22,195 bases of DNA, taken from Firmicutes bacterium ZCTH02-B6. Its GTDB lineage: Bacteria > Bacillota > Limnochordia > Limnochordales > ZCTH02-B6. Of this stretch, positions 1-7,415 are shown one piece after another; position 1 is the first letter of the stretch; the number at the start of each line of letters is the position of its first letter. The notes beneath the pieces were generated by a model. That model searched no databases and was not told the origin of the DNA. It saw only the letters and a list, made by a program, of their open reading frames with translations. Position numbers and translations under genes: made by a program. The stretch covers positions 1 through 22,195 of the forward strand of contig LZRQ01000039.1 of NCBI GenBank assembly GCA_002159155.1. Reading direction: 5' to 3'.

Positions 1-125
1 ACCCATCACCGAGGCAGGCCGCACCCGGTCGGGCGGGCTATCCCGCCTGATGCACCGGGTCATCTCTGGCGCTACTGGCTGACACACCTCGGACCGGCTT
101 CGTGCCCCAGAGGGCTTGACTCAGA
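1..125. other. Unassigned left edge with small inverted repeat
   Basis: MBG homology of the adjoining fragment ends near 125, and I recognise no protein in the remaining bases in any frame. A short inverted repeat (GGCGGG, then CTAT, then CCCGCC) lies near 32-47 and has no T-run. This may be the far side of another rearrangement junction, but the window ends before it can be judged. Confidence 0.35.
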
Positions 126-1090
126 CCCGTAACGGGCCGCTTTTGCACCCACAAGTTCCCTGTGTTACGCTCGTCGGGCGCCGGCAGCCGGTACCGATAG
201 GCGTAGTCGCCGACCAACTCGGCTACGACCGCTTTGCCATTGTAATTGCCCGCATCAGGCAGCTTGATGATGGTGCCGTCGTCCAACCGGACGCCGATCT
301 GCAACTTTACTCCCTGCTCAAAGTCAACGAGGACCGGATCCCCGTACACGCTGTCATATGAAGACAAGCTCGGATTGATCAGCCTGGGAATCACGCTGAA
401 CTGGCCTATGGTGTTGCCGGTCTCGGCCAGCACGTAGTTGCCCGCGGCGGGTCCCGTCAACGTCCGAAGCGCGACCGTATAGTCGCCGACATCCGGCAGG
501 GGGGACCACTCCCACGGGGTGCCGTCCCGCCAAAAGTCCAGTTCGGACTCGACAGCGTCCCCGGGGACAAGCCCGTTCAGCGTGACCTGCACTGCCGTTG
601 GGAAATCGGGGTCCCCGTACTCGAAAGATGGAACGGTGATGGTGTAAGTGATCGGTTTGGGCCGTACCTCCAGGGAAATCTCCGGGACACTGGCGCCGTG
701 CAGCACATAGTTGGCGCTGTCCCGACCAGTCAGTGGAATCTCACGGTCGGAATAAGCCAGGATGAAATAGTGGCCCACGGGAATGTCCAGGCCAGCTCGG
801 GGATAAGTGTCCTCCGGATCCTTTTGGACTCGGTAGAAACCTTCCCCGGTCAGCTGTACCTCGTCACCCGGTAAAACTCCCTTCAGGACCGGCAGGGGAT
901 TCTCCCCGAGCCCCCGTCCACCGGATGTGTCGCCGTAGATGAGGGCGATGGGGTCTGTCACCACCTGCAGCGGCCGGCGATTTATCGTCAGCGTGGCGGG
1001 CATATTTCCGGACTCAGCCAACCGGTAGTTGCGCGCGTGCTCGCCGCTCAGCCCTGTTACAACCACCGTGTACGTCCCGGCCGGTATGCG
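38..1090 (-). pseudogene. TpsA paralogue fragment: MBG/YDG repeats
   Basis: This is a detached piece of the second, degraded exoprotein. It is read on the minus strand from about 1090, with no credible start codon. Three MBG-type repeats are visible: IYGDTSGG followed by VLPGDEV, then EYGDPDF followed by LVPGDAV, then VYGDPVL. They are separated by the GNYVL-like ends typical of the family. The first repeat closely resembles the last repeat of the 3130-6064 relic, which supports a common origin. Homology begins abruptly at IPAGTYT, beside the inverted TpsB fragment. It stops after KRPVT at about position 125, leaving an unrelated tail before the stop at 38. There is no signal peptide, no TPS domain and no C-terminal domain in the window. 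Such repeats are known from exported bacterial surface proteins; this fragment is unlikely to be exported or functional. Confidence 0.8.
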
Positions 1091-1877
1091 CCGGTGGCTG
1101 CAGGTGTCGTATTCGCACTCCTATACCTATATCAACTTTGGGCATCCCCTGATCCCGGACACGGACAATGACTTCCGCCGCGTGACTGTGGAGCTGGGTG
1201 AGTTCGCCGAGCTCAGCCAGAGCCGGGAGGCGACGTTGGCCAGCATTTTGGAGGTGACGGACCAATACGACGGCATTCCCGCGTTCGACGTGGTCATGCC
1301 GGGGGATGTGTTGCGGGTGTGGCGGCTGCAGGCCAGCGTTGGCCAGGATACCCCTGCCGGCGGCCGGGCGTCGATCCAGTGGGCGCTCAGCAACGGGCTC
1401 GACTGGGGTAAAGTGTCCACCTCAAGGATCGGCGGGACGCCTTTGTTCTCCAAGCTGGACATGACCGCGCAGTACCGCCGTGCATTGGCCGGCGGCGTCG
1501 GGCTGACCACAACGGTACGCGGACAGCTGGCGCTGGTGGGACCGGTGCCGACCAGCGAGATGTTTGGCCTTGCCGCAGGCAACGGACTGCCGTCGCTGGA
1601 GTACGGCGTCAAGGCCAGCGACAGCGGCTGGTCCGTGCGCCAGGACGCGGACAAGGCTTACACCTTTTGGGACGGGAAGCTGCGCCTGACGCTGTCTGGC
1701 TACTACGCGGCCGGTGCGACCAGCGGCAGCGCTCTCGATACCGGTTTCGCCCACGGCGCAGGGATCGGCGTGCGGGGACAGTTCGGGCCCGTCGCCCTTT
1801 CCGTAGAGCAGAGCTGGGGATGGTCGCAATGGTATTCTTCGGAAGCTTTGGAGGCCAGCCTGTCGGTGGCCTTCTGA
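1086..1877 (+). pseudogene. TpsB (ShlB/FhaC family) C-terminal barrel fragment
   Basis: The fragment is about 263 residues and aligns end to end with the C-terminal half of the intact TpsB at 16153-17805. Shared landmarks are LQV, LIPDT, RRV, the P-x-SE-x-FG segment (VPTSEMFG here, LPNSELFG there), GWSVRQD versus GWTLRQQ, and a terminal Phe (SVAF, against EVVF). By eye the two are clearly diverged, so this is a remnant of a paralogous gene rather than a recent copy of its neighbour. Signal peptide, POTRA domains and the first barrel strands are missing. It begins directly at the junction with the oppositely oriented MBG fragment, so the in-frame ATG at 1086 is probably fortuitous. Half a barrel should not form a transporter. 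The rest of the frame is open to the TGA at 1875-1877, which suggests the truncation is not very old. Confidence 0.85.
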
Positions 1878-1887
1878 CCTTGTCAAG

Positions 1888-1964
1888 GTGGCGTGTTGTC
1901 GTGGGATGGGACGGGACGCCACGGGCAGCGGCGTCGAGGGGGCGGTTTTACCCTCTGGCAGGGT
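1888..1964. terminator. Convergent intergenic hairpins, possible bidirectional terminator
   Basis: The 108-bp gap between two convergent reading frames contains two inverted repeats: GTGGCGT (1888-1894) with ACGCCAC (1916-1922), and ACCCT (1950-1954) with AGGGT (1960-1964). The position suits transcription termination in both directions. No good T-run follows either stem, so a classical intrinsic terminator is only a weak call. Confidence 0.35.
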
Positions 1965-1985
1965 CCTTGTTAGGCTGGCCGGTCT

Positions 1986-2921
1986 CTAGGCCACCGGGGC
2001 GAAAGGCTCTGCCGGGGCGGCAAAAAAGAGCGGCTGGACGCGGGCATACGTCGCGACTGCAGTCCGGCGCCCCAGGTCGCTCAGCCGGTCCATGTCGGCC
2101 GGGTCGTCGACGCGGGAGTTGCCTGTAGGGTCCGGAGGGTCGATCCGAACGACCCGGTTTGGCCCCAGGACCCGGCGGGCCATGGCCAAGGCGCTGTCTT
2201 CTTGGGCCTTCAGGAAAAGCTGCACGAGGTGCGGCGCCCATTGCAACAGGCCCCCGCCCAGCTGGCGGCCTCCGGTCTCGGCGACGGGTGCGTGGGAACA
2301 GCCCAGGCTAAGGACGAAGATTTCGTTGGCGTCCCAGCCCAGCTCCCAGATGGCTTCGGCCACGGCCACCATGACGGGGCAGCTGGCCCAGACGCCGCCG
2401 TCCACCATGGCCAGACCGGTGCCGGTCCGGTAGGGATCGAAGTAGACCGGGGCGGCGGAGGTCGACAAGGCCACGTCCAGTACCGGCGTCTCCGCATGGT
2501 GCTCGGCAGCGGGCACGTGGGCGGTGCGCCAGACGTGGGTCGTGCCGGCCTTAAGATCGTAGGCGGTGATCACGAGGCGGGACCGGCTTTCCCCCAAGCG
2601 CCGGTCGCCCCAAGCCTCCCGCAACACCCGCGCGAGGTTGTCCAGGTCGTACATGGGCGCCGCCATCCCCGGTGGAAGCAAGCGCGGGCCGCGCCGTTGG
2701 GGAAAGACCACCGGCCCCCACTGCTTGTAAAGCCTGAGGATCTCCTGGGCGCTATAGCCAAGACCGAGCCCCAGGGCGATGAGGCCGCCGGTGGACGTGC
2801 CGGCGATGAGGTCAAAGTACTGGCCGGCCGGCGCCCCGATGCGCCTTTCCACCTCGGCTAAGAAAGACGCGGGGATTACGCCACGCAGCCCTCCACCGTC
2901 AAGCGCTAAGATCCGCTTCAT
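1986..2921 (-). CDS. Patatin-like phospholipase, cytoplasmic type
   Basis: The product is 311 residues from the ATG at 2921. It is a patatin-family Ser/Asp lipid acyl hydrolase, expected to cleave acyl chains from phospholipids. The whole catalytic set is present: oxyanion loop DGGGLRG (8-14), nucleophile elbow GTSTGG (41-46, Ser43) and DGG with catalytic Asp174. There is no signal peptide or membrane segment, so it should start out in the cytoplasm. The short fold with the motif almost at residue 1 resembles the group that includes CapV-type CBASS effectors. No nucleotidyltransferase lies in the window, so that role is unsupported. A GTG at 2951 would add ten residues, but neither start has a convincing ribosome binding site and the family usually begins just before the glycine loop. 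The upstream gap carries an 11-bp operator-like array at 3088-3126. The gene sits between pieces of the broken secretion system and is itself intact. Confidence 0.9.
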   Translation of the reverse strand: MKRILALDGGGLRGVIPASFLAEVERRIGAPAGQYFDLIAGTSTGGLIALGLGLGYSAQEILRLYKQWGPVVFPQRRGPRLLPPGMAAPMYDLDNLARVLREAWGDRRLGESRSRLVITAYDLKAGTTHVWRTAHVPAAEHHAETPVLDVALSTSAAPVYFDPYRTGTGLAMVDGGVWASCPVMVAVAEAIWELGWDANEIFVLSLGCSHAPVAETGGRQLGGGLLQWAPHLVQLFLKAQEDSALAMARRVLGPNRVVRIDPPDPTGNSRVDDPADMDRLSDLGRRTAVATYARVQPLFFAAPAEPFAPVA

Positions 2922-2996
2922 AGCGGCACTGTTCGCCGCTTGCCCCGGCACTCCCTACACCCGTCCGCGGCAGGCTCTCGGCTACCCCGATCTTGT

Positions 2997-3007
2997 GTCA
3001 CCGTGAC
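2997..3007. promoter_or_regulatory. Palindrome in the patatin leader
   Basis: GTCAC-C-GTGAC is a perfect 5+1+5 inverted repeat about 75 bp upstream of the patatin ATG. It could be a dimeric regulator site or a small hairpin. I found no second copy and no clear -10/-35 pair near it, so the call rests on symmetry alone. Confidence 0.25.
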
Positions 3008-3087
3008 GCGGCTAGCTGGTTGTGCCGGGTTTCCGGTTAGCTCTTGCCAAAAACAGGATGTCGGAGAAAAATGTGGATCAGTATGCG

Positions 3088-3126
3088 GTGTAATCGCGGT
3101 GCAACTCCCGTGTAAGCAGCACGTAA
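3088..3126 (-). promoter_or_regulatory. 11-bp-spaced direct repeat array, probable SARP operator
   Basis: On the minus strand, four hexamers start exactly 11 bp apart: TTACGT (3126-3121), TTACAC (3115-3110), TTGCAC (3104-3099) and TTACAC (3093-3088). The same motif and period occur at 17967-18027 and 19188-19237. SARP regulators are known to bind short direct repeats at 11-bp spacing, and a SARP-type gene lies in this window. The array is about 165 bp upstream of the patatin start. Reading TTRCAY along the patatin strand makes its orientation opposite to that at tpsB. I see no convincing -10 box next to it. Confidence 0.65.
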
Positions 3127-3129
3127 GCG

Positions 3130-6064
3130 GGAGGCGGCCAGCGCGTCGTTGTACCGAATCCGGTACGTCCCCACGGGGATGTCCAGGTCCGACGTCGCCC
3201 ACCCGGACGTGCGCACGAGCCTGAGGTGGTCGGCCTTGAGAGCAACGTCGTCCCCCTCCAGCACGCCGACCAGCCCGGGCAAAGGGTACGTGCCCAGTGC
3301 CCTGCCGCCCGCCGTGTCGCCGTACACAAACCGGATCGGCGTCGTATCCAACGTGAGCGGTTTCGGCGTGATGGTCAACCAGCCGTGGCTGCCGGACGAG
3401 GCCAGCTCGTAGTTTCCGGCATCGTCGCCCTCCAACCCCTCAATCCACATCTCGTACCGGCCCGCGTCAGTCTTGGCGGTCAGCGGCCCGCCGCCCGGCA
3501 AGTCCACAAAGACGACGCCCCGGACGTCGTCGCCGGGCAGGACGCCGGTGAGAACCGCCTGAGGCTCCGCGAGGGCGCCGTAGGTGGTGGTCAAGCTAGG
3601 AACGGACCAATTCAGCGTCTTTCTTGAGATCTCCAGCACGCCGTCAGTCCCGGCACCCAGCTCGTAGTTGCGCGCGTCCGCGCCCTCCAAGCCGATCACA
3701 GTTATCCGGTAAGTGCCGACCGGCACCCGCGCGTCGTTGGCGAAGGAAAGGCCCGGGTCCTTGTCGCTCGCGAGCCGAACCACGACCTGAACGTCGTCGC
3801 GCCCCTCCGCCGAAAGGACGTTGCTGAGCTCAATGGCCGGCAGGGTCGTCTCGCCGTACGTGCGCCCACCTGAACCTACCTCGTAGGTGATGGGCCTCCT
3901 GGCGATGACCAGATTCCCGCGCAGCGGCTCGGTGAGATCAAACGCGTAGTTGCTGGCCTTCTCGCCGATGATGCCGGTGACGGTATACGTGTACATCCCT
4001 GCGCCGGTGCGCAGCGGCAGCCCAAAACCGTGGCCGGCGATGCGATAGTCTGCTTCCCACTGGATGCCGCCGGTTTCGAGCCAGCCCACGGGGATCAGCT
4101 GGTCGGGCTCGGCGTTGCCGTCGCCGTCCCGATCGATGGCGGCTACGTTGCGCAGCCGGATCAGCGGCTGCGGCGAACCGTAGGTGTAAGTAGGATTGAG
4201 GATCGATAGTCAGCGGCCGGGGATTGATCACGAGCGGCACCACGGGCCCCGTCTTCGCAAAGCGCTCGCCGCCCGTCAGGTCGATCCAGTACCCAAAGTA
4301 CGTTAGATCCGGATGCTCTTCCTCATCCCACAGGCCCCCACCGTCCTCGCGGGCGGCTCCGCCTTCCCCCGCCTCGACGGCCAAAAGCAGATTCGCCAGG
4401 GTCAGGGCATCAACGACCCGCAGCCCCAGGTATGTTGCCTGCACGTCCGCCCCGGCGCCGGGCCCCGAGACGATGATGGAGCCTGAGGGCAGCAGCTTGC
4501 TAAAGCTCTCGCCGCCGGGCTCCGGGCCGCTACGGGCCCTCCAATAGTCCGCGACGCTCAGCAGCCGGTCGCCGAGGCCGCGCTGATCGGGATCGTCGTC
4601 GCCGTAGTAGCGCTCAAACGGGCGGTCGCTGCCCAGCACCAGGCGCACGGCGTCGTACGGGTCATCGGGAGTGCCGCGGCCGCCCCTACCAAACCTGGTC
4701 ACGACACCGTTTTCGACAAACATCACGTAGCCGCCAAGCAGGCGGTCGGTCTGCTCGGTTTCCCATGTGACGCTGCTTCCCCTAAGCTGGGCGACGCCCG
4801 CGGTCTGCAGGATCGTGCGCAGGTTTCCGCTGAGCGTAATGGCACCGCTGGCGAAAATGTCTCCGCGCACGACGATGGCGCCCTGCTCATAACCTCGAGC
4901 AGCCTTGTCGATTGTTGACGCCAGCCCGCAACAGATTGCCGATGTCGCTGCGCCCTGCGGCTTGGGTCAAGCTCTCGACGATACGCGTCTCGTACGGGTC
5001 GTCAAAGCCAGACTTTTCTTGGCGCCGATCGCGTTGGCGGTCAGGACAAATGTGCCTCCGGCGCCGAGGCGCATGTTGGGAAAGTACATGTCTACGGTGC
5101 TCCCGGCGATGTCCACAAAGCCGCCGGGTCCGCCGGACGGCTGGGGGCTCGCGTCCACCGCTCCATCGACCTTCACCAGTCCGCCCGGACCGCCGTCAAA
5201 GATGATCTTGCCTTCGCGCCCCGTCGCGCTGCGGGCATCCACCTCACCTGGCATGTTGATGGCTTCCCGGAAAGCCTGGTAGACGGTGGCTGCCTTCAGC
5301 TGCACCAGGCCCCCGTCAGCGGAGATGGTCCCGGTATTGGTGAGCAAAGGATCGTAGCCCGGTGCCTCGGCGGGCAGCAGCACCTGCAGAAACCCTTCGC
5401 CCGTCAAATCCAGGGTGGCTCTGGATGCAGAACCCAACGCGACCCGTCCCAAATTGGCCGTGATGGTCCCGGCGTTGACCACTCGGCTGCCTAACAGGAG
5501 CACATCCTGGGCGGTGATAAGGCCTTCGTTGACGACGGCGGCCGGGGGATCGCCGGGTTGAGCCGCAAACTCGAGCAAATGGGCGCCGTCGTAAAAGGCT
5601 GCCGCGTTGGCCGCCCGCAGCGTCGCCGCCGCAAAGGCGCCGCCGGTGTCGATTACGCCCGTTGCGGTAATGGTGATGCCGTAGGGGTTGATCAGGTAAA
5701 CGGAACCGTCGGCCTGGAGGGTGCCGTCCAACCAGGAGGGCGATGCGCCCGTCACGATGTTGAGCACCGCCGCATTGGGGTTTTGCCTGAAGACGACCAT
5801 ATGGTCTTCGGCGATGTCAAAACCGGCCCACTCGATGACCGCCCGATCGCTCGCCTGGGTGATGGTCAACTGCGACGGGCCATCATCGACGGACCCGATG
5901 AAGGCGTCGCCGAGTTTGACATCGCCGCCTACAGGGAGAGGCGCCGCCCCCGCCGAGGGGCTGATCAACGACCACGCAGCCAGTGCGAGCACGACGGCGG
6001 CTCGCAATGCCCGGGAAAGATTCCATCCGGGCTCATGCCAGGACGCCGAGGCGCGATGAGACAC
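3130..6064 (-). pseudogene. Degraded TpsA paralogue (FHA-type secretion domain plus MBG repeats)
   Basis: Translation would begin at the GTG at 6064, seven bases after a GGAGGT (6077-6072), giving a signal peptide (RALRAAVVLALAAW, then SAGAA). A filamentous-haemagglutinin type secretion domain follows, with VIEWAGFDI, INPYGITI and NMPGEV, parallel to the intact exoprotein. The frame breaks near 5010-5020 at an A/T-rich run. It resumes in another frame (RSDIGNLLRAGVN), breaks again near 4912-4925, continues through a middle region ending GYWIDLTG, and breaks a third time near 4190-4200. Four MBG repeats follow in the last frame (YGSPQP, YGETTL, YGALAE, YGDTAG). Homology ends after GTYRIRYNDALAAS at about 3130, next to the patatin operator array. 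Three separate frame breaks, plus loss of the C-terminus, argue for a true pseudogene, although sequencing indels could explain one or more. No full-length product is expected. Confidence 0.85.
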
Positions 6065-6071
6065 ACGTGCC

Positions 6072-6077
6072 ACCTCC
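6072..6077 (-). promoter_or_regulatory. Ribosome binding site fixing the GTG start of the TpsA paralogue
   Basis: GGAGGT on the minus strand lies seven bases before the GTG at 6064. It is the reason for preferring that codon over in-frame codons further upstream, such as the one at 6124. From this GTG the signal peptide begins about 20 residues before its hydrophobic core. Confidence 0.75.
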
Positions 6078-6303
6078 ACACAGCCCTCACGACACGAGTA
6101 CCGCGACCACCGCTGCGGCCGCACCGGCTGTGGGTACCACGCCTAAGGCGCACCATGCCCCACGACCCCGATGGTAGCGGCAATGCTTCGTCAGCGTATG
6201 GATGCGAAATTTTTCGGGAGGCTGCAAATCCAGGACCAACAGACCGCCGAGGCTCACGGGCTTGGGGGCGGGGGTTCGTGAACCGCTGATGGCAGCCGTT
6301 TCC

Positions 6304-6332
6304 ATTATAGCCAACAGCCATGAAAAGGACAA
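6304..6332 (-). promoter_or_regulatory. Sigma-70-like promoter of the TpsA paralogue
   Basis: A perfect TATAAT (6309-6304) lies 17 bp downstream of TTGTCC (6332-6327) on the minus strand. The expected transcript would start near 6297 and carry a leader of about 230 nt before the GTG at 6064. No 11-bp TTRCAY array is present here, unlike at the intact operon, so this copy looks separately controlled. The rest of the leader (6065-6303) shows no gene and no repeat that I can assign. Confidence 0.65.
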
Positions 6333-6340
6333 GCGGTGAG

Positions 6341-6390
6341 CCCGGTTCCCAGGCCCATTTCGCGGCGGTAGCCTGGACCCGGGAACCGGG
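6341..6390 (-). terminator. Long inverted repeat after the secretion operon
   Basis: CCCGGTTCCC (6341-6350) and GGGAACCGGG (6381-6390) form a perfect 10-bp inverted repeat around a 30-base loop. It lies about 60 bp beyond the stop of the last operon gene and just before the next promoter, the right place for an operon terminator or insulating hairpin. There is no T-run, so the mechanism is uncertain. Confidence 0.45.
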
Positions 6391-6447
6391 AGTTGGGGAA
6401 ATAGTCTGCGGCGCCTCGCGTCAGGTCATCAAGACAGGCAAACGGCC

Positions 6448-7146
6448 TCAGAAGGCTCCCGGCTCGATGGTGATCACGTCGGGTTGGCCAAAATCGGCAG
6501 CGTACGCCACCTGCAGCATGGCAGGCCCGGAGAGCGGCACCGGTTGGCCCGCTTCGTCGGCCATGGGTACGCCCCTCAGGATCACCTGCACGCCCGCCCC
6601 GTCCGGGTCGACGCCGGCAAAGACGACGACTTCCCCAGGCCCCAGCACCACGGTGGTCACGATGGCCTCCGGTCGCCACTGCAGCCGAAGGAAATAGTTG
6701 CCCAACTGGAGCCCGGCGATGACCATCTGTTCCCGTTCCGCGTCGGTCGGATCTTCCGATGTGCTCCAGACCACGTTGATATACATGAGGCGCTCGGTGC
6801 TGGCACCAAGGATGTAGTAAACCGACGCGGGCCCCGGCCCCGGCGGCAGGCTGGGCACCGTCACCGCCAGCACCAGCGTCCCCTGCTCCAAGTTCAAAAG
6901 GCTTTCGATCTCATCCTCGCCGACGCCAAAGTCCCGCCGGATGGCCTGCCGCACTTCCTCAGCCGTCATGCCAAAGCGCACCGACCGGAAACCCGCAACC
7001 CGGTGGTACACATCCACCGGCGCCTCCGACAGCAACTCAGGCAGCACAGGCGGCAACGCGTCGCCGCTCGACTGCGCCTCGACCGCCTCGCCCCACCCGC
7101 CAGCCAACACGGCGACCATGACCAAGTACAGGAAAACGTGCCTCAT
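6448..7146 (-). CDS. Secreted protein, PGAF-tail family, unknown function
   Basis: The product is 232 residues from the ATG at 7146, chosen because a signal peptide begins right there (MRHVFLYLVMVAVLAGGW, then a cut near VEAQS). I do not recognise the family by name. It is closely similar to the protein at 18093-18764: VAGFRSVRFGMTAEEV near residue 48, a YYILGASTERLMYINVVW block mid-protein, GEVVVFAGVDP, and a C-terminal module ending DVITIEPGAF. The FGMT-x-EEV piece recalls the GMT-x-EV motif of BamE/SmpA-like and other small envelope proteins; that is a weak resemblance only. It is the last gene of the tpsB-tpsA operon, 32 bp after the 70-residue relative. I infer an envelope or extracellular role linked to the exoprotein, perhaps as accessory or partner. 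Confidence 0.85.
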   Translation of the reverse strand: MRHVFLYLVMVAVLAGGWGEAVEAQSSGDALPPVLPELLSEAPVDVYHRVAGFRSVRFGMTAEEVRQAIRRDFGVGEDEIESLLNLEQGTLVLAVTVPSLPPGPGPASVYYILGASTERLMYINVVWSTSEDPTDAEREQMVIAGLQLGNYFLRLQWRPEAIVTTVVLGPGEVVVFAGVDPDGAGVQVILRGVPMADEAGQPVPLSGPAMLQVAYAADFGQPDVITIEPGAF

Positions 7147-7178
7147 TGGCTCCACAACCCTTCCCCGGACGGGGACCG

Positions 7179-7391
7179 TTAAAAGGACCCCGGCTCGATG
7201 ATGACTACATCCTGCTCCATCAACGACGCCGTGTAGCTCACCTGCAGCACCGCCGGCCCGGACAGCAACCGCACAGCCCCTCCCGCGTCCGTCACCGTCA
7301 CCCCTCGCATCATCACCTGCACCGCGGCGCCCGCGGCCAAGCTCCCCACCAGCGCCATCACGACCATCCAACCGGCCAAAAGTCGCCGCAT
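7179..7391 (-). CDS. Miniature secreted protein: signal peptide plus PGAF C-terminal module
   Basis: The product is 70 residues from the ATG at 7391. A signal peptide (MRRLLAGWMVVMALVGSLAA) leads straight into the C-terminal module of the neighbouring family: VQVMMRGV, LSGPAVLQVSYTA and IIEPGSF line up with VQVILRGV, LSGPAMLQVAYAA and TIEPGAF in the 6448-7146 protein. The roughly 150-residue middle region is absent while export signal and tail stay in frame. This looks like an internal deletion that either left a small functional protein or a neat relic. It lies 24 bp after the 243-residue gene and 32 bp before the 232-residue gene, in the same operon. Keeping an open frame with both functional ends favours a real gene. 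Function unknown. Confidence 0.7.
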   Translation of the reverse strand: MRRLLAGWMVVMALVGSLAAGAAVQVMMRGVTVTDAGGAVRLLSGPAVLQVSYTASLMEQDVVIIEPGSF

Positions 7392-7415
7392 CAATCGAAA
7401 GCCCCCGCGCCGCCG

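Noticed and set aside
1127..1654. Minus-strand frame opposite the TpsB fragment
   Set aside because: The plus-strand frame aligns with the intact TpsB over its whole length; the antisense frame resembles nothing.
1029..1877. An intact small outer-membrane protein starting at 1029 or 1086
   Set aside because: The first codons belong to the opposite-strand MBG repeat, there is no signal peptide, and the homology is only to the second half of a TpsB barrel.
1986..2921. CBASS defence system with a CapV effector
   Set aside because: The phospholipase motifs fit, but no CD-NTase or CBASS accessory gene is visible on either side; only the generic family call is kept.
1075..3130. Transposon or insertion sequence carrying the patatin segment
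   Set aside because: No transposase, terminal inverted repeats or target-site duplication could be found at about 1085 or 3130; recombination without a mobile element is equally likely.
6064..6321. Gene upstream of the TpsA paralogue on either strand (frames at 5558-6289 plus and 5965-6321 minus)
   Set aside because: These overlap the paralogue's signal peptide or its leader, and show low-complexity Arg/Pro-rich translations without a start signal.
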